Positions 32,801 through 43,808 of a DNA stretch of 62,000 nt are shown here, piece after piece; position 1 is the first letter of the stretch, and every line of letters begins with the position of its first letter. Location of the stretch: assembly GCF_964355755.1 (NCBI RefSeq), contig NC_092679.1, forward strand, positions 21,421,432-21,483,431, written 5' to 3'. The translations under genes and the position numbers were made by a program. The DNA is from Antedon mediterranea. Its lineage: Eukaryota > Echinodermata > Crinoidea > Comatulida > Antedonidae. The notes under the pieces are model-generated. The model was not told where the DNA came from, did no database searches, and worked only from the letters and a program-made list of their open reading frames with translations.

Positions 32801-35800
32801 CGATTTGTTTGTCTTACTTTTATTTGAAAGAAGGCCTACATCTACTATACATTCTATATTGTAATCCTAATGGATTATGTACGCGTACAAACATATCGTC
32901 AGGTTGTCACCATTTTACAATTTACAAGACTTAAATACTGTACTTATATTTAACAATGAGAGTAAAATAGAAAGGTTTTATCAAATGTTTTAATATGTAT
33001 AATTATGTATCATTGCCAAAGGAAGAGTAAAATGCAGTTACTAAACAAATAAAAAATCTTTCATTTTGAAATGTTGTCCTTTAGATAATGATGTTTCTTT
33101 ATAGCAAACAATTAATTAATTTAATAATGTAATTATAATAGTACAGTAGTAAAGTATAACAAATAGTAAGAAAGTAAATAAATGAATAGAAATAATTTCA
33201 CTGATTTTTTTAAATTGATATTTATTTATTTATTTTCAGATGATTATTACATTAATGTTGCAAACAACTACGGTTACAGTGGATACCAATATGGCTATCT
33301 TCTCAGTCCATATCTACCAGACAGATGGAATGAAGCGTGTCTTAGATTCTATTACTATATGAGTGGACATTCAAATCAATACATTAATGTATATCATTAT
33401 GCTGACAACTATGGAACTAGAGTCTTCTTCGAATATGATGATTACAGTCAACGATGGAAGTCTGCAAGTGTTACTATCAATACTTTTAATAAATATAATA
33501 ATTACTTTAGACTTTACGGTCAAGCATATGGCAGCAAATACGATGTAGAAATAGTTGCTGTTGATGATATTTACATAAGTGAGGGCGCATGCTCAGATTA
33601 TCCAGGTAAGTTTACTAGATTTAGATTCATGGACGAAGATATGGAAACAAATATTACAAACGAATTTAAAAAAACATAAAATAAACATGAATTGGTTAAA
33701 TAGTAACATCTGAATATATAATTTATATATATTTATATATTTTTTTTTAATCTATAACTGTTACATTATCATAACTAAGTCGTTGAAGTTAGAAAACTTC
33801 ATTTAAATAGTTATTTAATTATTAGTATTAATTAATGCAGTAGGCTTACAGTACATTTGTTGCAATAATTGGTGTGTTGTGTTATATTTTATTATTAGGA
33901 ATACAGTATTAATTTTACTCTTCCCTGGTTTTTTCTTTTCTCTAATACTCTACTTTAAAAAAATATAAAATGATAAATAATAATGTTTGTCCATACAACG
34001 ATCAATGCCTTGAAAATCCCTGTTTAGCTGTTTTAACCAGGGTTAAACGATGGAATAAAACAAAATGGTTAGAATGAGTGTTGGTGTGTGTTCGTTCGTA
34101 TTGAGAATTGTTGGCATAGCAAGGCGGCACTAATGATACAGCGATAATTGCTGCTGACAATATTTAAATTAATGAGGGCGCATTGACTCTTTTGACGAGT
34201 AAGTTTACTAGACCCAAAATGCTTCCCGCTTTATATTTCCCGGAAGTCACGAATGTAATTTTTTTTTTTTGCAGATCGACCAGAGAGTACAGTCTCACCT
34301 ACAACTAATTCTAGTGGTACAAGCCCTAAACAGATACAAACTGGTAAGTTTAAATCAACACACAATTTGTATGCCTGTTATACATAAATGTTTATATGAC
34401 TAACGGTTAAGAGCATTTGTTATGATTTTCCCATTATTCTATCTATTCACGTACACTAGCATAAGGAATCTATTTATTCTTTAATAATTATCTGATTTCT
34501 GTTTTTAAGGCGGTTTCGTATGGCTTTATCATTTTATAATCGTTGTAGTTTTTGTTTTATGAGATTGTTGTATTTTATATTATTCTTTTCTCTCTGAAAT
34601 TGTTCACGCGAATTATACGAAAACCACGTAAAATCTCTAAAAAGTTCTCAAATAACTTGGTTCTAGTACGTTTGGGTTTTTTGTAAAAAATTATTTAAAA
34701 TCCTATTTTAAAAAACTATCCTGTTACAGTATTTTTAAAATTTCAAACACTGTCCTTTATTTTCAGATGTTGTATGCAGTAATTCATACATGACAGTTTA
34801 CATTGATGCGGCTTCACTTGGAAGTAATAGCACCGCACACTTTATAGACCCGACGTGTGGCACGATGGGATACACGTATCGTAACGGCATATATTGGCTG
34901 TATTTATATACTAGATACGACCAATGTAAAACCACTATGAAGGTACATGTAAACTGTGAATACAATAGGAGGGTTGAAAATTGTTGTTTATAAATTCAAA
35001 ATTACCGTTAAAAGTGGTTACAAAATGCGACAATTTAATTAGGCATACTAGGCTACATATTCGTGTTATTATAATACCTTCGTATTGTATTACATATATA
35101 ACTTTCTTCGTCTTTTTATAGTCTACGTCGACTTCAACAACTTACCAAAACGAAGTGATTGTATCCAACGAAGGCACTTCCATTGTTTATAAGAAAGATG
35201 ACAATCGCATAACAGTCGAGTGTGAACTAAAAAATACAGGACAGTCATCGGTTAGTTTTGACCCAGTGGGAACAATAAACAATTTCGTAAAACACGAACG
35301 TGATAACTTTACATTCGCAATGGAGCTCTATTCCAATAGCAGTTATTCTACTGCATACCCGAGCTGGCAGTATCCGATCGAACTGGATCTTGGAAGTAAA
35401 GTGTTTGTTGGTGCGAGTGTGAAGACTTTTAGTAATGATATGGTTCTGTTTGTCGATTCTTGCAAAGCCACACCAAACCCAGACCCTGATGCTAACCCTA
35501 AATATGACTTAATTAAAAATAGGTAAATTGTTCTCTTTTACTGTTATTGATAATTATTGATTAAAGTTACTATTGATTGAATTATTGTTATGTACAAATT
35601 CATGTATACTTGTACGTTGATATTGCATTAAGACAGAATATCAAATGTACTATCACTGATTTTCGTAAGCAAACACTCTACATTCCTATAGAAGATTTAC
35701 CGTAATTACTGGTAGGCCTATACTTTCTTCAAAGTAAAGTAAACGATACATTGCGTTTGTACGTAGTTTGCAATTAGGACATTTTAAATTGTTACTTTAT

Positions 35801-36894
35801 AATTCTGGTATAACTACGGTATTTTGTAAATATTAATAAATTGGTAAACATTGTCTTATCTTCTCTAGTTGTGGTGTAGACTCATCAGTAAATTTCGACG
35901 GAAAATCAACAGACGGAGATTTTTCTCGAGCGTTCTTTTCGTTTGAAACATTCGGCTTCAACGGCGAATATTCAACGGTATGCATTGTATATTAAGAATG
36001 ATACTAAATCATGTAATCATTATCAGTATAGGCAGTATAGAATAAACTTCCAGTTCTAAGAGAATACGGATTTAGAATACCGTTTATTTTGAAGAGAGAA
36101 AAAAACGGTATTTTCTTTCCAGCAGAAACTGGTCCACATAAAAAGAACCGATTTTTAATAATAGTTTTAAAACCACCAATTAATGCCGTTCTCGATCGTC
36201 AAATACCGGTTTTAAAAACAATTCCACGGAGCAATTTAAACTACAACGCAATCGCGGTCCAAATTTTAATTATTATAGAGGAGATAGAGAGAGAGAGTAA
36301 AGTCAGCGCCTGGAAATCTAACAGTTGTCTGCTGCTTTTTCATACATTTTATTCTAAATTCTTTATTTTTAACTTTCTCTTTAAACTCTAATACAGGTTT
36401 TTGTTCATTGTGAACTGTCTATCTGCAATGAAAGTGACTGGAGATGCTCCAGGAATTGTGACCAACGAACACGCCGTGACGTCAAACTACCAAATAAATT
36501 GTCTGATAGCATTTCGCTTGAACTTGGACCTTTGATTCTGAAAAAGTCAAATGCGAACTCCGACATTTTACTTGAGACTAAAGGTGTGTATATACTATGA
36601 TATTGAATCAATGCAAGTTCTTACTCTATGATAGAATTATTATACTTCTATAAATAATATTATGTTTAAAAATGGAAAACAACTGTGTGTTACCTTAATT
36701 CCGTTTAATTTGACTTTAAGTATTTGTTTGTGATTAATGAAAATAAATCTGGGTTTTTTGCAGATTCATCATCGAAGAGAGTATTTCCCGCCCTTTCAGC
36801 GACATTGATGGTTCTCAGTCTGGTTGTCTTGGCAATAGCATGCGCCGTCTTTGTTAAGGGCTTGCGAAAGAACCATTCTTACCAGAAACTGTAA
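29871..36894 (+). CDS. gene 3: CUB/MAM-B/ZP type I membrane protein
   Basis: Exons: 29871-29931 (signal peptide MRVDMFYSALFWLCCACYAT), 30560-30589 (ANWTPMYTTE), 31180-31527 (CUB), 32027-32155 and 33240-33605 (MAM-B), 34275-34343 (linker), 34767-34942, 35122-35522, 35869-35977 and 36397-36583 (ZP), 36764-36894 (TM). All joins are in frame, giving 668 residues. The CUB has FLCGNET, YDYVTIYSDG and FSTDGS. ZP-C contains WRCSRNCDQ then RTRR as the furin-like site. The helix LMVLSLVVLAIACAVFV is followed by a tail ending YSQ-type SYQKL: a TAA replaces the GAA codon of its paralogs, so the last eight tail residues are missing. It lacks MAM-A. Probably a membrane-anchored, cleavable filament-forming protein. 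Confidence 0.87.
31800..31850 (+). repeat. (TTGA)n microsatellite
   Basis: TGATTGATTGATTGATC-type tetranucleotide run in the gene 3 CUB-MAM intron; also present in gene 4 near 46155-46187. Confidence 0.9.
32311..32446. mobile_element. MITE-like foldback element, gene 3 intron
   Basis: Ends TTTAAGCTCTATCTA and TAGACATAGCTTTAGG are inverted, with a second inverted pair ATGATATGTGAT/ATCATATCACTA inside. Copies at 46655-46793 (gene 4) and 61610-61737 (gene 5). Confidence 0.7.
32447..33239 (+). other. long MAM-B intron of gene 3
   Basis: Noncoding and AT-rich, nearly collinear with gene 4 46794-47589. A block with ATTTAACAATGAGA(A/G)TAAAATAGAAA is duplicated within it (near 32740-32900 and 32950-33000). 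No exon is seen. Confidence 0.6.
34111..34201 (+). pseudogene. fossil MAM-B 3' exon end in gene 3 intron
   Basis: GGCGGCACTAATGATACAG, then GCTGACAATATTTAAATTA and GAGGGCGCATTGACTC align with the end of MAM-B exons (GATACAGAGATAGTTGCTG..GATATTTACATAAGTGAGGGCGCATGCTC). A TAA replaces the Tyr codon of DDIYIS. The same fossil is in gene 4 (48479-48560). Confidence 0.75.
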
Positions 36895-37029
36895 ACCCAC
36901 ATGGAAGAGATGTGAAGGAAGAACATTTTCTTTATTTCGTTTACGCTTAAATAATTGATTATAACCCTTAATTGATAGCTTCAAATATTTCTTTTTAGCT
37001 TGTAGCGATCACGACAGACATTTTCCTTC

Positions 37030-37185
37030 GTTGTATTGCGTTGCTATGTTCCCTGTTCCGTCTAACAACGCAAGCGAGTTGATTAATCACAAGAAATAGT
37101 TGGAATTATCCATCGTTTGTGATTAGTCAAATCACTTGTGTTGCGTTTACATCCTTGCGTTGCGTCCTAGTGTGAACTAGGCTTA
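37030..37185. mobile_element. degraded MITE-like element
   Basis: Resembles the family at 17417: ATTAATCACAAG, AATCACTTGTGTTGCGTTTACATCC and an end TAGTGTGAACTAGGCTTAAG. The left end is eroded. Confidence 0.55.
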
Positions 37186-37439
37186 AGACTGCATATCTAT
37201 AACCTTAACGCAAACGAAGCATTGTTCTTTGTAAAACTACATAAATATTTATTAAATTAGTTTCTTTCTTTAATACTTCGGTGTATAGGGTCTTTATGAT
37301 AAAATAAATAAGATTATTTTAATTAATTAATTTAGTTATTTAAGTTATCTGATTTAAACAAATATAAATGTTTGCAATTATTGTTGCTTAAAATATAACG
37401 AATGATTAAGAAATCATTATCTAATTATTTTAAATAATT

Positions 37440-38730
37440 ACAATATATATAATTCCGTTTTCAGCTTTGTTGCTACTTTTATTTGCTTTATGTTTGTGTT
37501 TGAGACACAATCATTATTAAAGATTTTTTTTTCTGCAAAATAAAACTTGTTTATTATTCTCTGATCTTGTTTCAAACTATAGTATAGTATAAAATTGAAA
37601 AAATTCATCTCCTTCCCAAAATATTTTTGAAATCAAATTTTCGTTTTTCATGAAGGTGAAAAATAAACGTTGAAACTTACTATAGTATATCGGTAGCCCT
37701 TAAACGTATTGAAATTGATTCATTTTGGAGCTACGTTAAATTTACAAAAACACTAAAAGTTGCAGTTGTCATGCCATTTCCTCTACAATTCAACAGAAAG
37801 GTCAAAATTAAAAGAATGTTATTATAGGCGGAGAGGAAGGGGTAATCCAATGAAACATATCATTAGGTTAAGCACTTCGTTTTAAAATGTTTAGGCCTAG
37901 GCCGCGTACATTTTTCCCAAAGACTTTCTTTCGAAATATACGTGAACGATAGTCGAACTATTTCCTAACTATAACTAAACCTAACCCTCTAAATAATCTC
38001 TCTCACAATAAAGTAAAAAGAGGTTGGTCATGGGATTCGAAGCCCATACTTCGACATGTCCATAGTCTAATCCATTCGATTGCACAGACGGCTCGACGGA
38101 AAGCGTATTAGAAAGTTTATTCAGAGGGCGAGCGCAGAGCAGGTAAAACATGATGCATATTCATAATAATCCCCCCCCCCCCCCCCACCCAGAGCCATAT
38201 ATATATATGGCTCTGATCCTCCCTAAAATGGGACGCCCTCGCTCGGAATTTCAGAGAATGTCTTTGGGAAAAATATTTTCGCGCCCAGGCCCCCTTATTT
38301 AAAATCTGGTGGATCCTCTCCTCAACTGTTCTCATTCCACTTCCGATTGCCATACACACGTTTTTGAAACGGTAGGCCTACGCAAACAATGGAAATGTGG
38401 TGGTATTGGGAAAAATCAGGGTGTATTGGTTATGGACTTAAAGTCCCTTTCATTTACAATACAAATTAAAAGGGATTACCAATGACTAAGGAATAAATTA
38501 GACAATATTTGTATGCGAAGTGGAGTATGTAGGTCTGTCACCGATGACAAGTGCCATGCAATACATTGGACAAAGCAAGAAAGTGGAGTATGTAGGTCTG
38601 TCACTGATGACAAGTGCCATGCAATACATTGGACAAAGCAAGAAAGTGGAGTATGTAGGTCTGTCACCAATGACAAGTGCCATGCAATACATTGGACAAA
38701 GCAAGAAAGTATCATCATTATTATAAAGAT
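37440..38730 (+). repeat. downstream flank of gene 3, paralogous to gene 4 flank
   Basis: From AATTACAATATATATAATTCC through AAGATCC this segment is collinear with 51740-52730 after gene 4 (shared AGAGGTTGGTCATGGGATTC, CGGCTCGACGGAAAGCGTATTA, AGAGCCATATAT). It shows that the duplication unit included the 3' flank. Confidence 0.8.
38519..38709 (+). repeat. 63-bp triplication
   Basis: Three near-identical 63-base units (AGTGGAGTATGTAGGTCTGT...ACATTGGACAAAGCAAGAA). The paralogous place after gene 4 (52635-52705) has a single diverged unit. Because 63 is a multiple of 3 and the unit lacks stops, several frames stay open; these are not genes. Confidence 0.9.
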
Positions 38731-39599
38731 CCAACTCCGACATTTTACTTGAGACTAAAGGTACATAAAGTATAATTGAATTAATGCAAGTTACTCTTCT
38801 ACTCTTCTAGTCTGGCCAATTTTTACTAAGATCTTCAAATTGCTACCGTAATGCCGTAGACGGTACAGCCAGCGTCGAGCACCGGTGGAAGGACTACTAC
38901 TATTCCACCCTATCTTGATTAGTAGTCGCTACCCCTACTGACAACACGCCTTGCCAGCGCGTCAGTATATGGCAAAAAACCCACATAACAAATATGGAGA
39001 AAGTTTATATAGGAGGTCGTAGAGCCCATGGCCACAACGGGCGCAACATTAGTTGCAATTCGACCAGTAAAAGCATTGAAGGAGCTTCTTCTTCGTATGA
39101 TGTTTTGCAGTCAAAGCCTTCGGGAAGCTGTAAAATGGATGAATGTAATAAATCTGGTCACAACGGCAAAACTGAAATCAATATATGCACTTATAATGTC
39201 AGAACTTTGAGAAACAAGGAAAATATCGAAAGCCTATTAGAGGAAGTAGATGGATTCAAATGAGATGTTATTGGGCTAGCAGAAACCAAGATACATGGTG
39301 AAGGATTAACTGAACTTGAGGGAGGTGTATGGCTTTACAACAGGGGCAAAACAGAACAGGACAAAAATGCAAAAGGAATTGGATTCCTGATTCATACGAA
39401 ATTTAAGGACTATGTCAAAGAAGTAAAAAGTGTCTCTAATAGGGTAGCATACATGATGGTTCAACTAACAGGAAAAACTGAAATGAGCATCATACAAGTT
39501 TATGCTCCCACAAGTGATTATGATGATGCAGTGGTAGAGGAATTGTATGAAGACTAGGAAGCCCGTTCGGGCCACAAGTTAACTATATTTTAAAAGCTG

Positions 39600-39931
39600 T
39601 TATCTGGCGGCCGCCACTTAATTATCTGGCGGCCGCCACTTAATTATCTGGCGGCCGCCACTTAATTATCTGGCGGCCGCCACTTAATTATCTGGCGGCC
39701 GCCACTTAATTATCTGGCGGCCGCCACTTAATTATCTGGCGGCCGCCACTTAATTATCTGGCGGCCGCCACTTAATTATCTGGCGGCCGCCACTTAATTA
39801 TCTGGCGGCCGCCACTTAATTATCTGGCGGCCGCCACTTAATTATCTGGCGGCCGCCACTTAATTATCTGGCGGCCGCCACTTACTTATCTGGCGGCCGC
39901 CAATTAATTATCTGGCGGCCGCCGGATAATT
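39600..39931 (+). repeat. 22-bp GC-rich tandem array (left arm)
   Basis: Fourteen full units plus one truncated, period exactly 22, each containing the palindrome GGCGGCCGCC. The GC-rich core stands out from the AT-rich surroundings. The units abut without spacers. Confidence 0.95.
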
Positions 39932-40089
39932 AAGATAATTGTAACTTTCCTAGACTTATTTGTACAGCCGTCGATTATTTTACATTTGAAGTAGTGCGCC
40001 ACGTGCGTCGAGAATGTGTCGATGGATTTTTAGTTACCTCATAAGAGCATGATACGTCGCATAATTTAGAATGACGAAAGAGTATAAGA

Positions 40090-40260
40090 GCATGGAAAGT
40101 CACATAAGAGCATGACGAAAGAGTATTTGAGCTTTAAGAAAGAGTATAAAAACATTAAGAAAGATTATAAGAGCATTAAGAAAGAGTATAAGAGCATTAA
40201 GAATGAGTATAAGAGCATTAGTTATGCACATAAGAGCATTAGGAATGAGTATAAGATAAG
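40090..40260 (+). repeat. GAGCATTAAGAAAGAGTATAA minisatellite
   Basis: Degenerate ~18-21-base units rich in AAGAGCAT and GAGTATAAG inside the foldback element; the right side has related TATAAGAGCATAATG at ~41240. Confidence 0.75.
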
Positions 40261-42164
40261 GCCAAAAAAAAAAATAGTTTGTTTGCTGTCATACGCCGCC
40301 CCTAATTTCGCCAAAAATTTGGGGCGGAAATAAGAAAAAGGTTTTTTTTTACGTTGAGGGCGCTTTAAAAAAAAAAGTTTTTTTAATGATTTTTTTTGGC
40401 CGAAAAGGTGTAAAAATCGAGTGTGCGAGGATGAAACAATAAAAATAATAACGTTGCGTATATTTCGGTGTATAATCGCACTTTTGACACGCAAATTTAA
40501 CCTCTAAATTAAGGGTGCGTCTTATACACCGAACATAAATGCCTCAACACACAGATATCGCCACATCGTTGGCTAGGCCTGGGCTTTTTAAGGTACGGCC
40601 CAGGCCTATTAGTATTACTAAAGTCTAAAGAGTAGGCCTAGCCTAGCTACGTGTACCAGCGTAACAGCAACCTGCTAGTTTTCAAGGCATTTTAGCGTGA
40701 TTTTGTACTAAATATGATAAAAAGATTTGTTCATTATGGAGCTGTTTTAGGCGCTCCGATAAAATTTCATTTGAAAACGACGTTTACGATTGGAATAGTA
40801 TTATAGTTATACGCACGACCGTCGTACCCCCAGCGCGAGCGAGCCCTTCTTGGCAACCACATTGTGTACACAGTATTCGACTAGTATATTCTCCAGTTGA
40901 TTATAGCATAGACCTAGCGTACACACTTCTAGGATACATAGATACTAATCGAATACTATTGTCCGTGAAAACGTGCGCCTCTCGATAAAAGGATCGAGCG
41001 AGGCTAGCCCACACACACGTGCGGTCATGCACTCGATGTTAATGTTGCGGGTGCGAAACTCATTCATAACAAGTTAGAAAGAACTGACGGAATATGAGGG
41101 ACTTCCCTTCTCGTTGAGGCTGGGCGCGGTCGTCTTATACATCGACGATATACAAAATACCCACCCCCCCCCCCCCACTACCAAAAAAAAAACTTGACAG
41201 CAAACAAACAATATTTTTTTTTAGGCCTAATGGTGTGCGGTATAAGAGCATAATGAAATAGTTTGAGAGCATGACGTCACCGCATGTGAAGAGATTACTG
41301 GCGTTCCATATTTTATTGCATGCAACATCGCCTCTGATCAAATGCACGTACATGTCACGTGATGGGACATGTACTAATTATTAAGTGGCGGCCGCCAGAT
41401 AATTAAGTGGCGGCCGCCAGATAATTAAGTGGCGGCCGCCAGATAATTATATAAGAACATTTGGATTAGGAGAAAGGAACAAGAGAGGAGTTAGAATGGT
41501 AGAATTTGCAATGGAACACAACCTAAATTCTTTGAAGTAACATTTATGAAAGCTAATGTCGATACTTTAATGAGGAAAGAAGTTGTTCAGTTCAAACTCT
41601 AAGAATTGATGTAGTGTATTAAATCATTTCAACTGCACTTTTAATAACATTTTTAAAACGTGATTAATGAAACTGAATCTTAACTTTTTCAAATTCCTCA
41701 TCGAAGAGAATATTTCCCGCCCTTCCATTGACTTTGACGGTTCTCAATCTGGTTGTCTTAGCAATAGTGTGCACCGTCTTGGTCGCCAATGCCTTGAGAA
41801 AGAATAAGTATTCTTACCAGAAACTTGAAAACCACATGGAAGATATGTGAATGAAGAACATTTGTTTTTGTTTACGCTTAAATACGTCATTGCAAACAAA
41901 TTATTACAATTTTTTTCTGTAGTTTTTTGACGACGACATATTTTCTTCGTGGTCTTTCCTAGTTCAGCTGCATTTACGTAGAGGTCTCATTGAAACGTCA
42001 TAAACGGAATATTTGTCTTTCTAAAACTACGTTATTAATTTTGTTTCTTTAATTCGGTGAAGGTTAATGATTAAAATAAATTCAATTAAACAAATTGTTG
42101 TTATAGTTTTGTTTTAAATAATGGTTTGCTTACTACGGATGCGTATGTATATATGTAAATCGTG

Positions 42165-42367
42165 GTTCCCACTAGGACGCAACGCAACGACGTATTGACG
42201 CAACGTGCTGTATTGCGTAATCACAAGTGGGAACCGACGACGCAATAGTGCTGCAAACATCACAGGTTTGATTTCACGCAGGCGGGTGCAAACACCATTA
42301 CTGTAAGGGCATTTTCTTACGTTGCGTAGGTTGCGTTATGTTGCGTCGCTAGTGCGAACCAAGCTTA
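42165..42367. mobile_element. MITE-like element (uninterrupted relative of 8225-8545)
   Basis: Ends GTGGTTCCCACTAGGACGCA and TGCGTCGCTAGTGCGAACCA are inverted. The interior has GACGCAATAGTGCTGCAAAC and CACGCAGGCGGGTGCAAAC, which recur at 8230-8310. Confidence 0.75.
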
Positions 42368-43399
42368 ATAAACATTTTCAGTTTTTTTAAAGAATGGAGG
42401 AATCTGATTATTACGTTTATTCATGTTTTATGTCCGTGTTTTAGAAACTGTAATACTAAAGATTTTTTTCTGCTTTAATAAATGTTAATTTGTGATTGCT
42501 TTACGCTGTTTTAAAATATATGCCTATTGCAGATCTACCTGTTAGATTGACATAGAAAAACATCACTAGTACTGACTAAGGTATGCGCCCGTTAACACAC
42601 ATTATACTAACATATGATACTAAACAATGGAACAATATAGAAGAATAGACGATCGAGACCACAGACGATTGGGCCCAAGGCGATCGGGCCCAGTTTTTAA
42701 GACCTATATTTTTACGGTCGATTTTACTGACTTTTTCTATGGTTTGCTTCGTTTTATTTATAAGTTTATTATTTAGAAGTTCATTTTGACAAAGCGTCTA
42801 ATGGCCGACCGTCCAAAGATCCAGTCGTCCGAAGACCCAATCGTCTGTAACCCAATATACCTGTATCAATCACAATAACATCACAACTAAAATCAAGCTA
42901 AATGAATCACAGTGACTTACCAAAGGTGAGAGTCTGTCTAATTACAGCTTTACATAATATGTTTGTAAAAATGATAGCCTTATTCCGACATACAAAACGG
43001 TACACTAGAAAATACCTTGTGGAATAACTACATTTTCCTTTAAGATAGACCAAACGTAACTCATATCAGAGAAGAGTGAAATTCCTCTTCTGGACCATAT
43101 CAATTAAAATACGGTATGCAGTGAGCCATGCTGTAACATATATATGCAAATGAAGATATACTTGAGTTAAGGTAGCCTCGTTTTGAATTTGCTTATAGGA
43201 GACATGTTTGCTAATTTGGAAGTTGAAAAGAAAATAGAAAATATAAAGCCGTGACAGGGGGGAAAATGGCACAAAATAGTGAAAAGCGAGACGATCCACC
43301 ACCACTCACGTACACCATTAACATATGTAAATGCGTAGATAATCTATACCGTAATAAGTATAATATAAGTTTAATAATTTGTTTTCTTCACCTAATCTA

Positions 43400-43627
43400 A
43401 CAGTAGTTAATATTAATTAAATTAAAACAGATTGTTGTTCCCATCTGTAACCATCAACTAACACGATGAAAGATACCGAGCTTATTTTTCAAGCAAAAGT
43501 TATCTGTCTCAAATATACATATCATTACATACATTATATTAAACAAACAAAGATTATTGTTTAATAAGGTGTTTTTGTAAAATCTAATCAACAGTAGTTA
43601 ATTAAATTAAAACAGGTTTTTGTTCCC
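43400..43627 (+). promoter_or_regulatory. shared upstream block of gene 4, present twice
   Basis: CCTAATCTAACAGTAGTTAA plus AAAACAGATTGTTGTTCCC (43424-43442), then a second copy AATCTAATCAACAGTAGTTA plus AAAACAGGTTTTTGTTCCC (43609-43627), 182 bases before the ATG. The ~185-base spacing suggests a local duplication of the element. Confidence 0.6.
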
Positions 43628-43737
43628 ATCTAAAATAAAATAGACTATAGAATGCCGAGTTTATTTTATATGAGTGTCATCGATTCCAAAAGATAACGCA
43701 CCAAATCACCAATTAACTCCTTAATAATGTATCTACA

Positions 43738-43744
43738 TATAAAT
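43738..43744 (+). promoter_or_regulatory. gene 4 TATA box
   Basis: TATAAAT 71 bases before the ATG, followed by the shared TTTTATTTTACATTCG. Confidence 0.65.
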
Positions 43745-43808
43745 TGAAGTCGATACACTTTTATTTTACATTCGCAATTTCCGACGTGTTTGTAGCACTG
43801 TTTTCAAA

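Larger units (their letters stand above)
39585..41450. mobile_element. inverted-repeat (foldback) element with 22-bp subterminal repeats
   Basis: The left arm holds about 15 tandem copies of TTATCTGGCGGCCGCCACTT+AA (39600-39931); the right arm holds three inverted copies (41379-41446). Internal segments are also inverted, for example AGTTTGTTTGCTGTC at ~40276 versus GACAGCAAACAAAC at ~41197. The interior has an ~18-bp array (AGAGCATTAAGAAAGAGTAT type, 40090-40260) and no convincing ORF. It interrupts the LINE. It is non-autonomous; class unknown. Confidence 0.8.
38810..41525 (+). mobile_element. APE-type non-LTR retrotransposon (LINE) fragment, broken
   Basis: An endonuclease/exonuclease/phosphatase domain starts near 39174: NICTYNVRTLR, then an in-frame TGA at 39261-39263 where Trp is expected before DVIGLAETK, GIGFLIHTKF and IIQVYAPTSDYDD, to a TAG at 39554. 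The frame resumes after the inserted element at ~41460 with FGLGERNKRGVRMVEFA, a conserved part of the same domain; about 50 intervening residues are missing. No reverse transcriptase is present, so it is a dead 5' fragment. It sits in the last intron of the ZP-family remnant. Confidence 0.8.
38733..41850 (+). pseudogene. 3' remnant of another ZP-family copy, split by transposons
   Basis: 38733-38760 is the last 28 bases of a ZP-C exon (AACTCCGACATTTTACTTG...) with a following GTACAT donor, directly fused to the gene 3 downstream flank. Intron sequence after it matches gene 4 after 51150. After the LINE/inverted-repeat insertion the intron resumes near 41525 (matching 51210-51300), and 41695-41850 is a TM/tail exon (LVVLAIVCTVLV.., YSYQKLENHMEDM, TGA). 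Its acceptor reads TCAA instead of TCAG, so it can no longer be spliced normally. All upstream domains are gone: a gene lost by deletion or unequal crossing-over. Confidence 0.85.
41851..43808 (+). other. intergenic remnant-gene 4
   Basis: A MITE-like element is at 42165-42367. The segment 42370-42540 resembles the 3' flanks of genes 3 and 4 (TTAAAGATTTTTTTCTGC). The promoter block of gene 4 is at the end. No gene is seen. Confidence 0.55.

Noticed and set aside
38476-38752. ORFs on both strands with 21-residue repeats
   Set aside because: They arise from the 63-bp triplication, which is open in several frames; the paralogous single-copy locus has no such ORF.
39150-39560. Host endonuclease gene
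   Set aside because: The EEP domain has internal stops and the typical order of a LINE endonuclease, and it lies within a remnant intron.
39600-39931. CRISPR-like array
   Set aside because: Units abut with no spacers, and the context is eukaryotic and part of a foldback element.
40222-40494. Minus-strand 90-residue ORF
   Set aside because: Lysine-rich, low complexity and inside the foldback element; no family resemblance.
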